A DNA stretch of 64,000 bases from Burhinus oedicnemus. Taxonomy: Eukaryota; Chordata; Aves; Charadriiformes; Burhinidae. Positions 1 through 12,801 of the stretch are shown piece by piece. The stretch is from the NCBI GenBank assembly GCA_008921705.1, contig VFFE01007724.1:2065798-2129797 (forward strand), read 5' to 3'. Each line of letters begins with the position of its first letter. The stretch's first letter is position 1. The position numbers and the translations under genes are program-made. The notes under the pieces were generated by a model. That model did not search any database. It was not told where the DNA came from and was given only the letters and a program-made list of their open reading frames with translations.

Positions 1-1110
1 CGCGTGGTGATGTGTCTTGGAGGTTCTCACACCCCCAGTGTAGGAGAGGACATGGCAGGAGACACCATCAGGTACTGCCACATGGACATGTGGCTGCAAT
101 TAGGGCAGATGAATAGAGTAGATGAGTATTGCAATTAAATTCTCATTAATGTTACGTAGTACGTCATGAAAAGCAGATAAATAGTTTCATCTATTTGTAT
201 TTAAGTAAACTTAAGCATGTTTAAGTTTGGTTTAGGAGTAGTAATCATAGATATCTCCATGCCGGTAGGGGAAAAACTCGAGCAGTCATGGACCGGCATC
301 CTTAAATTAGCTTTTTGTTGAATATATATTGCTGATGGATTTGTTGTGCAATGTGCCCGGGTCAGAAAAAAATTGGTACGTAGCATAGTTGTTATTGTTG
401 CAGTTTGTATGTCACTGCTGTGAATGCATGCAATTAAGGGTTAATCAGCATAATGCCTACTTTGAGCTCTTAATGGTTTAATTGCTTCTCTCAGTTAAAT
501 AAACACTTTATGCTTATTTTACAAAATTTTCCCTTGGGAGCTCGTCACATGGAAGTGTATGTGCATGTATTTATTTTTTAAACATTAAGAATAATTGGTT
601 ATTTAATTAAGCTTCTCCTGAAGTTCTCTTTTGGGATATTGTGTGTTCTTATGAGCTGCTCGATTGACTGTGTGTCAGAACAGACTAGGTAAGAGAGAAA
701 ACGAATTTGTCAATTGGAAAATGAATGTGCACGTTAATGATCCAGACTGTTATTCCAAGGTCATCCGGGTGTCTCTCCTTTGTGGATAGAAATACCAGTA
801 TACATTTTTCTGTACTTTGTGAAATGCTTTAACAGTTTCAAGTTACTGCACTAGCTCCAGATGTGAGGTTTGACCTCTCTCCAGGAAGATGGCCGAGGAC
901 TATCCCTGGATAACTCAGCGCTGAGGGTACCTGCAGGCTGGAGATGGAGCAGATGCGTCCATGGGTGCTGCCGGGGGCTGCGGGGCAGCTCCGCTGGGCT
1001 CTGCCCATCTGTGTGTCTGCAGTGAGACATCCCGTCCCCGTTTGAGCTGTGAGGCTGTCCTCAAGCATGCCCAGAGCTTCCATATATATTGATATATTTC
1101 CATATATATC
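1..1110. other. Presumed FNDC3B 5' intron, no gene seen
   Basis: There is no exon-like frame with splice sites. The part 420-620 is AT-rich and CpG-poor, with several TTAATG, TTAATTA and CAATTA homeodomain-type cores, and could be a conserved non-coding element. The part 880-1060 is GC-richer with no recognisable content. A short AT repeat (CATATATAT twice) at 1079-1110 abuts the first CR1 copy. Confidence 0.5.
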
Positions 1111-1267
1111 CAGGGAAGTTGTGGATGCCCCATCCCTGGAGGTGTTCAAGGCCAGGCTGGATGGGGCTTTGAGCAACCTGGTCTAGTGGGAGGTGTCCCT
1201 GCCCATGGCAGGGGGTTGGAACTAGATGATCTTTAAGGTCCCTTCCAACTCAAACCATTCTATGATG
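1111..1267 (+). mobile_element. CR1 LINE, 3'-end fragment
   Basis: This is a 5'-truncated CR1 retrotransposon of the common avian type. It holds only the end of the reverse-transcriptase frame and the 3' UTR: the GCCCCATCCCTGGAGGTGTT block, the GTCTAGTGGGAGGTGTCCC block, and the terminal AACCATTCTATGATG at the 3' end. It shares long exact blocks with the copies at 1511, 54556 and 56425, so these belong to the same or closely related subfamilies. It is not capable of movement because only about 157 bp remain. Confidence 0.93.
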
Positions 1268-1510
1268 TACTTGGAAAGCAGTAGGAAACTGTACTGTCTG
1301 ATTCTTTTAATCTTTTTTTCTATTTATTTTAATTCTGTACATTTATTTTTTGTAACGACATTTTCTTTCTGTATTTCTGTGTGTATCACGTGTATCAGCA
1401 TGCCCGTTGGAACTGACTGGAGCCTGCAGAAAATAGTAAAAGAAATATCTGTATAATATTTACAAGTCTTCATGTCTTTGTAAAAGTTCACCCACCCCAG
1501 AATACTTGCA

Positions 1511-1920
1511 AGGGATATGAGGACAGGCTGAGAGGGTTGGGGTTGTTTAGCCTGGAGAAGAGAAGGCTCTGGGGAGACCTTATAGCCCCTTGCAGTATCT
1601 GAAAGGGGCCTACAGGAAAGCTGGGGAGGGACTTTTTACAAGGGCATGTAGCGATAGGACGAGGGGTAATGGCTTCAAACTGGAAGAGGGGAGATGTAGA
1701 TTAGATCTCGGGAAGAAATTTTTTCACTCTGAGGGTGGTGAGACACTGGCCCAGGTTGCCCAGAGAAGCTGTGGCTGCCCCATCCCTGGAGGTGTTCAAG
1801 GCCAGGTTGGACGGGGCTTTGAGCAACCTGGTCTAGTGGGAGGTGTCCCTGCCCATGGCAGGGGGTTGGAATGAGATGGTCTTTAAGGTCCCTTCTGACC
1901 CAAACCATTCTATGCTTCTG
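1511..1920 (+). mobile_element. CR1 LINE, 3'-end fragment (about 410 bp)
   Basis: This longer 5'-truncated CR1 lies in the same orientation as the copy 240 bp upstream. It starts near the GAGGACAGGCTGAGAG block, passes through the GGCTTCAAACTGGAAGAGGG and CACTCTGAGGGTGGTGAG blocks of the RT C-terminal coding end, and finishes with the 3' UTR and AACCATTCTATGCTTCTG. Read in the antisense direction it corresponds closely to the copy at 54556-54978. Both the fragment and its frame are degraded, so no functional protein is encoded. Confidence 0.95.
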
Positions 1921-4900
1921 TATTCAGTATCTTCTTTTTTGTTACCTGTGTTTCTAGAAACTGCTCTGCCAGGGTGGTGCGGTTCACTTTGGGTTTTACT
2001 GGAATTTGCTGCTCACAGAAGGTCTGAGCGGTGTGCAGCCTGGCTGGCAGGTGCCGATGCCCCCTGCTCAGCAGTGACATTATTCAGTGCAGAAATGGAA
2101 TGTTTTCCTGATAGTTTCCCAGCCAAGGAGTGTTGGCTTGCGAAATGCATTTGGGGGAGGGTGCAGTGACTATGGAAAGGGGTTCTCCCCTTCCTGCATT
2201 TAGGGTATCTGATACGTTTCCTTCAGATGGTTTTAACTGCTGAATTAATACGCTAGTTAAGATTTCATTGAAACAAACCTGTCGTAACTGGTTGCGTACG
2301 TGGCAGCCCAATGCTACCTGTGGTTGCCCCATGTAGACCCCACTTCTTGGTGCTGTTTGTAAATACTGCGCTCAACACCGAACCCGGTGTGATTTTAAAG
2401 GCAGTGGTAAGGATACACGCTTGGCGGAATAATCCCTCCGCTTGAGGCTGTGACTGTGTGGGGGTGACGGTGCTGGGCAAAGGAGGGGCTTTTGTTTGCG
2501 ACCAGGAGGGCGTACCGAGAAACTTCTGTGCTCTGCTGGGTCTTACGGCTTTTGGTGAGCATATAAGCAATGGCAGAACTTCTAAGCAAACTCTTTAAGT
2601 GTAAAGTTGTCTTTGGAAACTTAGTGAGCTCTCAGAACATGGTAAGATACTCGATTGAAAGAACTTGTCGTGGTGAGGCATGTGGAAGCGGTAAACATAG
2701 TAATTATGGCTGTAAGTGCTAATAGTGTTAGAGGGGTTCCAATCAAGCAGAAATATTTGTCTTGCAGAACATATGGAAGCATCCTGTGTGTGTTAGTGCA
2801 AGCCGTGTGTTTAAAAAAAGCAAAAACCACAAAAAAACCCCAAACCCAAACCTCTAAAGTCACAGGCCTGTTGTCAGAAGCTGAATTTTTCTCCTCCTCT
2901 CCACTTGAGCAGTTCCTTTGCAAGCGGGGCTGAGCTCTTCGGCAAGGCGAGGTGCCGTCAAAGGCTCTGCGGTTTGTGTATCGGTGCCTTGTCTGTAGTT
3001 GAACTCTGGCCTTTTACATGTTCAAATAGCATAAGCTTACATTTTCCTCAGGGTGGATCTAAGACTAAAATTGTTTTGTTGACAAGCACAGCAAATGAAA
3101 GGAATTAAACCGAATCTCAGTTTTAAGGCCGTCCCAGATACCCGCGCATCAAATTTGGGTGCTCTGGTTTGTATTAGAAAATATACACAAAAGGAAAGAA
3201 GTAAAGGTTACAAGCCGATAGCTGGCATTTACCAACTGCTGCTCATTCACATAGTTATTTCCAGTCTATATATAGCCAAAAAAGCCTATGCACAAAATGG
3301 GTTAAGTGAATTAGGCAGTTATTTGAGCCAGCTGCTATGCTAGAAATAGAACTATAGTTATTTTCTAACCCCAAGCTCTGTAGTTGCAATATTCCGGCAG
3401 TACTACGGTGTCTCCTCTGCTTGCAGCTTTTTAAAGCCCTTGTTTCATCATTTTGGGAGGTACATTGCAAGGACCGTTTTGAATATCCAATGTGGAGCGT
3501 TATTTTTCTTGTTTATCTGTTCTTTAAGATGGATGTGCCAGTGGTTAGCCTCAATCTGCCCAGGTTTTGTGAGCTGCTAAATACAGTTTGTGCAAATGTC
3601 TGGACAATTTTAAATGCAACTTCTTATAATTACAAAGGCAATGAGAGTCTTTAAAGCAGCAGTAATTCTGTTCTAAGCACAAATGCAGTTAGAGCCTGAA
3701 AAATTTGCCTTTCACACGAGATAGCCCTTAAAAGCTGACAGCATGCAATGTCGCTGATGAGGAGCGCGGGTTTTGTTTTAAGCCGTGCACCCTTCCACAT
3801 CCCTGTCGGCAGAGCTCTTCGTGTTCTCAGCCGTCTGTAGCAGAAGTTGCTCTCCCCACGTGTTTTCCACCCCCTCAAGTAACAAATGACTGTTCTATAC
3901 ATGGCTGCGGTTGCTGGGTGTGGAGGTGACGTTTTGAGTCCCTCTGGAGACAGGCAGTGCTTCTCCCTCCTGAGAAGTGCCCGTGAAACGTGGCTGGAGT
4001 AGTCGTGGGCTCAGCGGGGCGAGAGCCCGTGTCCACCTTCGGCAAGGCCAAATGCCCCGCAAATTTTGGAACAGCCAGTGGTGCAAACTCACCCCCTTCG
4101 TGCTGTGAAACTACTTCTGTAAGGGAAGTTCTTGCTCTGAATCATGTGTGTTTTTTGTTTTTTTTTTAAAAAGAGTATTTTTGAGTAAATGGGGGATACT
4201 AGGTGCTACAAATCTTAGAGAGCTTCAGCTGTTTGTTAGCCGAAGTAACTTGCTCCAAAGATAAGAGGCTGTAGAGGATTATGCTTGAAAATTTTAATTG
4301 TGTTTTTCTGTGCTAAATTTCTGGACAGGGATAACGGTGAAAATAGTATTTTATTCCCTATCTTCATTGTATTTGGTTTGCTGGCATCCGCCAACGCTGT
4401 TTCATTGTACAAAAGAAACTTTAAACCCTTTCTGCCCCTCTCTGATTCTTTCTCTTTCATATTTCACCTGCAAATTACTAGATCTTCCAGGATCTCCAAC
4501 CTACATTTAAAGCTTTCTTTTAACGGTATCTCAAAAGCTGGATGATGATTCTTCTGTCTTGCTGTGGTTGTGGATATGGTGCTACTCATACAGCTTTCAG
4601 CTCAATTTAATGGCTACTCTCTTTTCTCCTACTCTGAAGAAGTTCTCTTCCTTGTCCTTTTTGTACAAGTGGAAGAGAGCAAGCCTTTACGGATAAAAAC
4701 GGCAGTTGTTTTGGACTTTGGAAAAGTTGCGGTTTGATGCAAGCGCCCTGACCTGACCTGATGGATAGCTGCTGCTGGAGACATGACCTCATGATGTCCT
4801 CTCCACCCTTCGCGTCATCTCCCACTGTTTCCTTTGCCTGATGCTGGCATTTGCCTGACGCGTTAGCCTGGTCGGGAGGGAAAACTGACCTTATTTAAAA

Positions 4901-6993
4901 AAAAAAAAAAAAAAAGTTTTTCTGCCATTTAGTCTCAGCTCCCACAGTTCAGGAGCAGAAAAGAAGAGGAGGAGGTAAGGAGGAGGAAGACAGGAGAGTG
5001 AGATTACCACTTCAGTGGCATTAGCTCACAAACCTATTTACCCACTCACTAATTATACGCCCTAGTAGGAAAATAATGCGAGTCAGGAATATGAGCTGCA
5101 CGTTGCAAAGGTTTGAATGCAAGAGAGCCACTTGTCGAATTATTTTGTTCAGCTTACGTATGCCTTTAAACGCCTGCTTACACCACTTGTTGGGTCTGTG
5201 TGCTGCAGGCTTCATCGGCATGTGGGCACCCAGAAGAGCAGTCTGGGACCCTCCTGTCTTTCAGGTCCATTTTATTATTTTGTCTGCGTATGTTCTTACT
5301 GTGGGGCTTTTGAAACCCTGCCCGTAAAGAAACCATCCATGATACTTGAGGTCACCTCAGGCTGCTTTCTACTGTGAACCTCACTGGACGTTTGCTGAAC
5401 TGCCCAGAAAGAAGTGGAAACTTCAGGTGCCCGAGGGGGACTGGAGCGAAGGAGGTGCCAGGCAGTCAGCTGTCGCTTCGGTCCTGTTGAGAACTACTGG
5501 CAGGCCTGTGCCTTTTCTCTGAGTTATCTGGGAACCATTTAATTTGTTTTCAAGGAAAATTGAACAGAATTGTCACGGACCAGTAAATTGTAAGGGGTGC
5601 ACAAAGAGGCCATCCATAGGAGTCCCTGCTCCTCCTGGGCCCCAGCTCAGGAGCTCTTTCACTAAAGGATGCTGCATCGAGAGAAAATTCCTCCCTGATT
5701 TCAGAGTGATATAAATTCTTCAGGTCACAAGCAGTGATCTCTCTGTCTATTGTTTGTCTCGCTCTTCTGTCCGAGTACCAGGAGAATAATAGCTTCTTTT
5801 GGACTTACGAGAGCTTGGCACATCTTATTTCAGTTTGCCTTGTTCTAGATCTTCCTGCCTTTCATGCAACTTGATCTGCATGTTTTGTATTGTGTTGCTT
5901 CAGTGCGCCCACTCCATGGGAAACACTTGTGACTTTTGTACCTGCAGCATTTTTCCACACTAAAAGTCAGCTATAGCTGAGAGTTGCCCGATTAGTTTAG
6001 GAGAACTTCTTCCTCAACATTTCAGGTGGTGTCTCTGAGCACTTCACCGTGCTGTGGCTGAAGTTCAGCAAGCAGAAATAATTCTGATTGACTCAAATAG
6101 TTAGAATTTTTAGGGTTCCTGAGGTGCCATACTACTGAGTGGTGGTGGTGGGGGGTTGTTTTGGGATTTTTTTGGGTTTGTTTTTTCTAACGTGGTCATC
6201 TGCACCCATGTGATGGGTGGAGTTGCAGGCAAACACAACTGACCATGTACTACTTTTCTTAAAGATACGGTTGTTTCTGGACAGCCTCCAAAGCTGCTTG
6301 AAATAGCCAGTTTTCACCAAAGTGAGATGGTACTTGGCATCATCTTCCTGAACTGATGCTTTATGAAGATAAAACATAGCTTCTCAATTGGTCTCCAAAA
6401 TGTGTTTTTGCTGAAGAATAAGATGACAACAGATCTTCCATACAGCTTTCCTGTTAAGTTCCATTGCCAGTTAGCCTGCTTGAGTTTTGAACAAATTTGA
6501 TCTAATTCTGCCAAATGCTTTTGAGGTTTTTGATTCTATAAGCTCAAGAACTAAGATACTTGAAATCTGCTTCTTGGTTATCAGCATACGTCTTTAATGA
6601 CCATAATTTAATCTGGAAAACTTTTCTTTCAGAGAATTATCTGTATCTGGTGCTTGGTTTGTCAGGGCTGTCTTGTAGCTGTTGTTCCAGTAACGTGTAA
6701 GCATCCATATCTGTTATCCTGTTAATGCTGGAGTTGTCAGAAGTGAAATGTCTGTAACCAAATCACTTGCAGAAGGTGAACTGTTGCGTACAATACAGCA
6801 TTGATGAGTATTTTTGCCGTGTTCTTTATTGCTACAGGAGAACGTGGTAAAACCTGATGTCTTAAATGGGTAAAGGAGCTAAAGACTTAGATCTGTCTTT
6901 AGCTTCATTTTTGTTTCTGGAGCGGAAATAAATATCCGTCTTAAGTCACTGTATGCTCAGGCAGAGAATCCAAATATTTAGGTTGCTGAAATA
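1921..6993. other. Presumed FNDC3B 5' intron, no gene seen
   Basis: No open frame here has splice context or a recognised product. Content seen: a 19-nt poly(A) at 4897-4915, purine-rich GGA/GAA sequence at 4957-5000, and a G/T-rich run around 6140-6185. The rest is unique-looking sequence without repeats that I recognise. Confidence 0.5.
4897..4915 (+). repeat. Poly(A) tract
   Basis: A run of 19 A. The sequence upstream shows no retrocopy-like coding frame, so this is taken as a simple repeat, not a retroposition tail. Confidence 0.85.
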
Positions 6994-7270
6994 ATCCCAG
7001 AATCACCGGGGTTGGAAGGGACCTCTGGAGATCATCTAGTCCAACCCCCCTGCCAGGGCAGGGTCACCTAGAGCAGGTTGCACAGGATGGCATCCAGGTG
7101 GGTTTGGAATGTCTCCGGAGTCGGAGACTCCACCACCTCTCTGGGCAGCCTGTTCCAGGGCTCTGCCACCCTCAAAGTCAGGAAGTTCCTCCCCATGTTC
7201 AGATGGAACTTCCTATATTCAAGTTTGTGCCCATTACCTCTTGTCCTGTCACTGGGCACCACTGAAAAAA
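6994..7270 (-). mobile_element. CR1 LINE, 3'-end fragment, different subfamily
   Basis: This is an antisense CR1 fragment. On the + strand it begins with the reversed 3' end (AATCCCAGAATCACCGGGG and TTGGAAGGGACCTCTGGAGA), then ATCTAGTCCAACCCCCCTGC, a GAGTCGGAGACTCCACCACC block and the CTCTGGGCAGCCTGTTCCAG block typical of CR1. The tail differs from that of the copies at 1.1-1.9 kb and 54-56 kb, so it belongs to another CR1 family. The element is 5'-truncated at the end encoding the RT C-terminus (TGTCACTGGGCACCACTGAA). Confidence 0.93.
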
Positions 7271-10200
7271 TGTTATTTTTTTTCTCGCATGTTCTCTTCA
7301 ATACACTTACCAAGTGTTACCTGTGTTTGCCATGGCTTTAAAAGCTGTGAAAAATTCTTTGCTAGTGGATTCATCTTAGGAAAGACATTGATTTATTGTA
7401 TGCAGGCTGACTTGAATTATCTCTAATTGGCAGGTCATTAGGCTATTAGATCATTAATGGCTCACTCTGATGCTAATGTTGGTTCTGCATGTGTGTTCAT
7501 AAAACCTTTCTTACCTTGAAGTATGCTGTCTGGCACTCCCGGTAAAATAAAAACAAGGTTTGCACCCATATTTGTGCTCTATTTTCTTAAAGCTAGCAGG
7601 GTAATTTGTAACAGCCACCTTAATTATTCCCCTACCAGTGTCTGCATGGCGGGGCAGTGCCTGGCTGCGTGAGCGCGTTCTCCTGCCCGGAGGAGCCAGT
7701 TGTTTCCCGAGGAGCAGGAGAGACGGCAGCTGGTTGGTGGCACGCGGGTGCTACGCCGACACGGTGCTCACAGCTGCACCGCCGGCCAAAGCTGTGATAG
7801 GCATCCTGCGCCCACGCCGCGGGCTGAGGGTGCTGTAGGGGGCTGCAGACCGTAAATCTGCCTTTTTCTTGGTCTCTACATAGAGCAGAGGAACAACTAA
7901 GTTGGTGGCTAAGCAGAAGCACACATACACTCTGTGCATGTATGCGTTTTTACCCAAGAGCTTCATTTGCCTTTGTAAAGGTGCAGGTTTGTCCAACAGA
8001 TATTTCTATTTGTCCTTGACGGAGAGAGCCTCAAAAACACACATCCAAATAGAAGTTTTGCCTATCTGTGAATTAATTTTCCTTTCCAGTTAGCCGTTTT
8101 CCCCTTCCCCTTTTTACGGTTCTGCTACTGCTTGAAAAGTGGGAATCTGCTTGTTGGCCTGTAAGTGTCTTCTTGAAACCAGTGGGGTTTTTTTTTCAGT
8201 ATAAAATATCACCGTCGGCTTCGCTTCACGGGTGCGGATGCTTTCCTGCCCTCTTAACTGCTGTTGGGTACCTGCCGGAGGCCGGGATTCCTGTTTCCCG
8301 CAGACAAAGAGCGGCTCCTGCCAGGCGTTGCCAGCAGCAGGACCCAGCTCCCCACCCGGGCTGAGGGACAAAGGGTCTCTGTCCTCGGCTTTTTCTGCGG
8401 CTTTCCAGAGTCTGAAAGCTGAGCTCTGTGGGGAAAACGGGCACAAATTCCACGTTCGGATTGCCAGTCGGGTGTTTCAAAGGGGAGCGGCGGCGCACCT
8501 GCAGCCTGGTTTTAGACGTTATCGTATAGTTACCGTCTCGGTAGACTTAGGGCTTAGCGTTTTGTGTTTGAAGTGACTTCCTAAGAGGGAACGTAGCTGG
8601 TGTAACATCTCTCTTGGAGGCAACAAGAAGACGGGAAGCAAAAACTTATAACCTGGAGCACTGGGGCGTTGCGCTGACTCGCAGTTAGAGTCTGTGAGCA
8701 CCGATAATCATTTATTTCTGTGCAGGGATCTGTAAAGGGGAGGGGGGGATGATGATAATGATGATATTTTCCTTTACCTAGGGCTTAAGTTGAGGCATGC
8801 GGTGGTGATGGCTTCTCAGCATCGCATGTCTTTATCCTAAATCCTAAAACCTCGGTCAGCACTAGCCTTGCTCTCGGCTTAGGCTGAATAAACGCTTGGC
8901 ACGTCTTTGTGTTTTGCCAGTGGGCAGTTGCCTTAATGCCAGAACACATTTTGATTTACAGTGAAAAACACACACATGGCAGGGAGAAACGATTTCTTTT
9001 GACATTCCTTGAAGCAGAAACAGCTGCGTTCGACGTTTTTATTTTTTTAAAGAAGCACAGTGGCATCTCCCTTGATAATCAGAATTACAGCTGAGCGTGA
9101 ACACCAGGGCATAGTTCTGTGCGGAGTCACTTAGTGAAGTGTTGCAACACAGATTATCCGACGCGAAACAGCTGTATTCATTACTAATAGAGCAATTTGA
9201 CAAAACACCAACACGGATTTTTCCCACAATACCAGATGTGCGGAGCACACTGCCTCCCCCCTCCCCAGATTGCCAGCATCTGTGCGTCATGTCATGCTCC
9301 TAGGTGCGGCGATGCCGTGTCGCCTGCCAGAATGGATGCGTTTATTTTAACCGTATGATGAAATAGTTATGTTGTGACTAACTGGGATCCATGGGCTGGA
9401 AAATTTTAACAAATTGGAAGAAAATGTTTCTGCCTTGTTATTACTTAATAATAATGATGTTTTGTGGATGCAAATGTATCTTGGCTTCCCAGCACGTGCC
9501 AAGCGCATCTGAACTGCCTTCTTCTTTTCTTGCTGTCAGCTGTTAAACAGGCGGTAAAGGACTCATAGTTCTCTATACCCCTCCCGGGTTCTCCCCAAGA
9601 ACAGTGTAACTGTTGCTTAACTTGCATATGGGGAAAATACATACATTACAGCAAAACAGAGGTTCTGGCCAGCGAGAATCCGTTTCCCTCCTTTCTCCAC
9701 CTACATGAGTCAGTTTGTTATTCCCGAAGTTCTCAGTAGAAGCACCTGTGATTACAATGACTTGCTTCCAATTAAACTAGTGTATAATAGAGGCCACCTA
9801 AATACATTCAATAGAATCAGAAAGAATATTGCCTTGGGGAGGTCACTGGCCTTTGAAGTAGGAGGAGAGGAGGAGGCAGAGCAGCAGGGACTGTGCGGGG
9901 AGCCGGGGGAGGCACACGTCTGCAGACACTTCAGAAATAGAGCTTTGATTTATTTCTGTTATTTGTTAAAAATAACAAACAGTCCTCCTTGTTGAAATGC
10001 AAGGTATTCAATAGCAGAATGTGATCATAGTTACTTTTTTAGAAGACAGAAGGCTACTTCTCTTTGCACATCAAAGCACGGAGACAGTAATTTCCTTTCC
10101 AGTGTCCCTGCAGTAATGTTTTTCTCAGCTGACTAACACGCTGAGACTTGCTCAATGTTTCAGATTTTTGTTTTTTTGGAGAGATTTTGAAGATACTTTG

Positions 10201-12766
10201 TCTCCATGCCTTAGAAGCAAATAACTTTTAAGACCCTCTTTTTGTATTAGGCTACCAAGCGTTGTCACTAAACATTTCACTGGAAGTGTATTTGTGGGAA
10301 AGAAAGGAAGAGCACAGAAGGTAAGAAATCCAAAGAATCTGAAGAATCCTGTGGGCTCCAGGAAGCCTAAAATGAAATGACTGTGAGACGGTTTTGTGTC
10401 TGATTCACTTGTTAGTCTGATGAATGACCAAAGGCTTTTAGCGTTTTATGTAACTTCAGGCACTTAGTTGAGGTGGCCAAGGTGGACATCCAGCCACCTC
10501 GGTTCCCTCCATAATGATGAGGGCATCCCAAAGGGTGCGTTAGACATCTGGAGGTGTGGATGAGGGTGTGCATGGGCACCTCAGCAGCTGAAAGTTCAGT
10601 GGGATGGGTCTGGATTAAACACTTTACAAAGACCGGGTTTGTGTGAAGCTAATTGAGATGCTCAGTCCTCGCTCAGCTCATCGAAGAGGAGCTCTCTCGG
10701 TGCGAGCCGGGGAGCGCTGCCTGGGCGAGTGTTTCGGGAAGGATGTGCACGTGCAGCTGCTGCTCCGAGGGCCTGCTTCAGAAATAGGCACTTCATCTTC
10801 TCCGGTGGTAAGGGTATAGCCATGGTGCTGCATCAATTACATACCGTACAGTTACAGTGTAAAGAACGTTCTTGTTGCACAGGCTGATAATTCTGGGGGT
10901 CTTTGGTGGCATGTGATCTAAAGAAAACCCTAATCTCCTCTTAGCTTATAAAATCTTGAGTGTACAAAACAGAGGAATAACGAAGAGCTTTCTAACATGG
11001 ACCTTTTGGTAGCCCGGCTCTTGCTGAAACACACGTATTCTGGTTACAAAGGCAGCGGTTTCAGGCAGCCAAGGTCTGGAGTCATGTTGCAACCTACAAC
11101 CGATGCATGGGAAAGCGCTGGTGGGATGCGGGGGAGCTCCCCGGGCAGCGACTCCAGTGGCTCCGATGGGGTCAATGGGACAATACCCAGGCAAAGCTCT
11201 CAGCAGATCAAATGCGATGCCTGCTTTCATCGCAGTGGCCAAGATAGCTATCGGTAGTCAGACATGCCGTTGGCACAGGAATGCCGAAAGCCTCGTCAGA
11301 AGGGAGGGTGAGAGAAACTGTCTTTCAGCATGGTCGTTTTCCCCTCACCTTGAACTTTTTTCAGCAGATATTAATAACGGTTTAATAACGCAAATATTTG
11401 TTAATAAAAAAACTTGATACTCGGAAGCAAAGTTATGTGAAAATATTTTTCTGGTTATTCCTGCTTGCAGGTTTTATAATCTAAATTCTTTTTTAGCGTT
11501 CAGGTTGCCAGGATAACTCGCTGCGTTCCGTCAGTAATGCAGGAAAAATGTGTCCTTCAAACTCGTTAACTGAACTTAGGCTTCATAAACATGACTGGGC
11601 AGACAAAAGTATGCTCTTTGAAAACAGGACAATATCAAACAAACCGTTCATTTTGAAGTTAGGGAAGAAAATAGGGAATGTCTGCAGGTGGTCTTTCATG
11701 TTTTGGTTTGGAGACCTCTGTTTTTCAAGAAGGCATATGAGTAAGCTGGACCAGCTGTCAGGGTAAATACATCCCGCAGGCAGTGCCCTGCGTCCGCTGA
11801 GGTGCCGGGATTAACCCGGTTCTCGTCGAGCTGCCCGCCTCGGCGGCGTTGGCACCGCTCTGAATGTAGAGGAAGTTTTAATGGTGCCCGCGGCTGGGAA
11901 GCAGCGTGTCTGCGATGCTCTAACCTTCCTCTGATGTCTAGCTGATGCAAATAAAGGCATAGCCGTGGTTGTCTCACTGCTGACTTGTTATCCGGGAGCG
12001 TCCTCGGGAGCTTGAAGGCTTTATTTTTCTCTGAAAGCGTAGCTGTTTCTTGCATACGCCTTTTCAAAATTTGTTAGGCTTTTGTTTACTGCCGATGTTT
12101 TGTTTCAGCCTTACTGATAAGATTATTTAGCTTTGATGTTTGAATTGTTTTAGATTTTGTTCTAAAATCATTAGTCTAAAAAAAAAAGTAATTTTGGTGT
12201 TTTTAATATGTACAGATAAGAACCAGAAATTTCAGATTTTCTTTTATTATTCGGCCAAAATTTATGTGCATTTCCTTTCAAGTATAACATAAGAATTTAA
12301 ACAATAATAGTTGCTTGACGTGGAGTATAATCTGGTCATGAAACTGTTTAACAACAAAATAATATTAAAAATTATGGAAATTGGACAGCAGCATTTAACT
12401 CCTTTTAGGTTATTACTTGTGGTCTTTCCTCATGTTAAGAATGCGTGGTTCCTTAAATACATTTCTGAAATTACTTTCTTTTTTCAAAAAGTTCAGTGAG
12501 GTTGGTTTCTATAAGTCTTTTCACGTCTTCTCGAGACTATATCCTGATAGCGAATCGTGATCTGTGTCTCTGATGTGTAATCGGTGCAGAATACAAAGTG
12601 GAAGCTTCAAATGCATGTTTATAGATTCATGCAAGTATTAAAAATCAAGGATCATTGAAGAAAAATGCTTTCTGTCAAGTCCAACCTCAGAATACCAGAC
12701 ATTCAGTTCACATTTGTGGATTTATTTACACTTTTGATTTTTCTTTCCTTTCAGGAAGCTTGTTAT

Positions 12767-12801
<35 letters not shown>

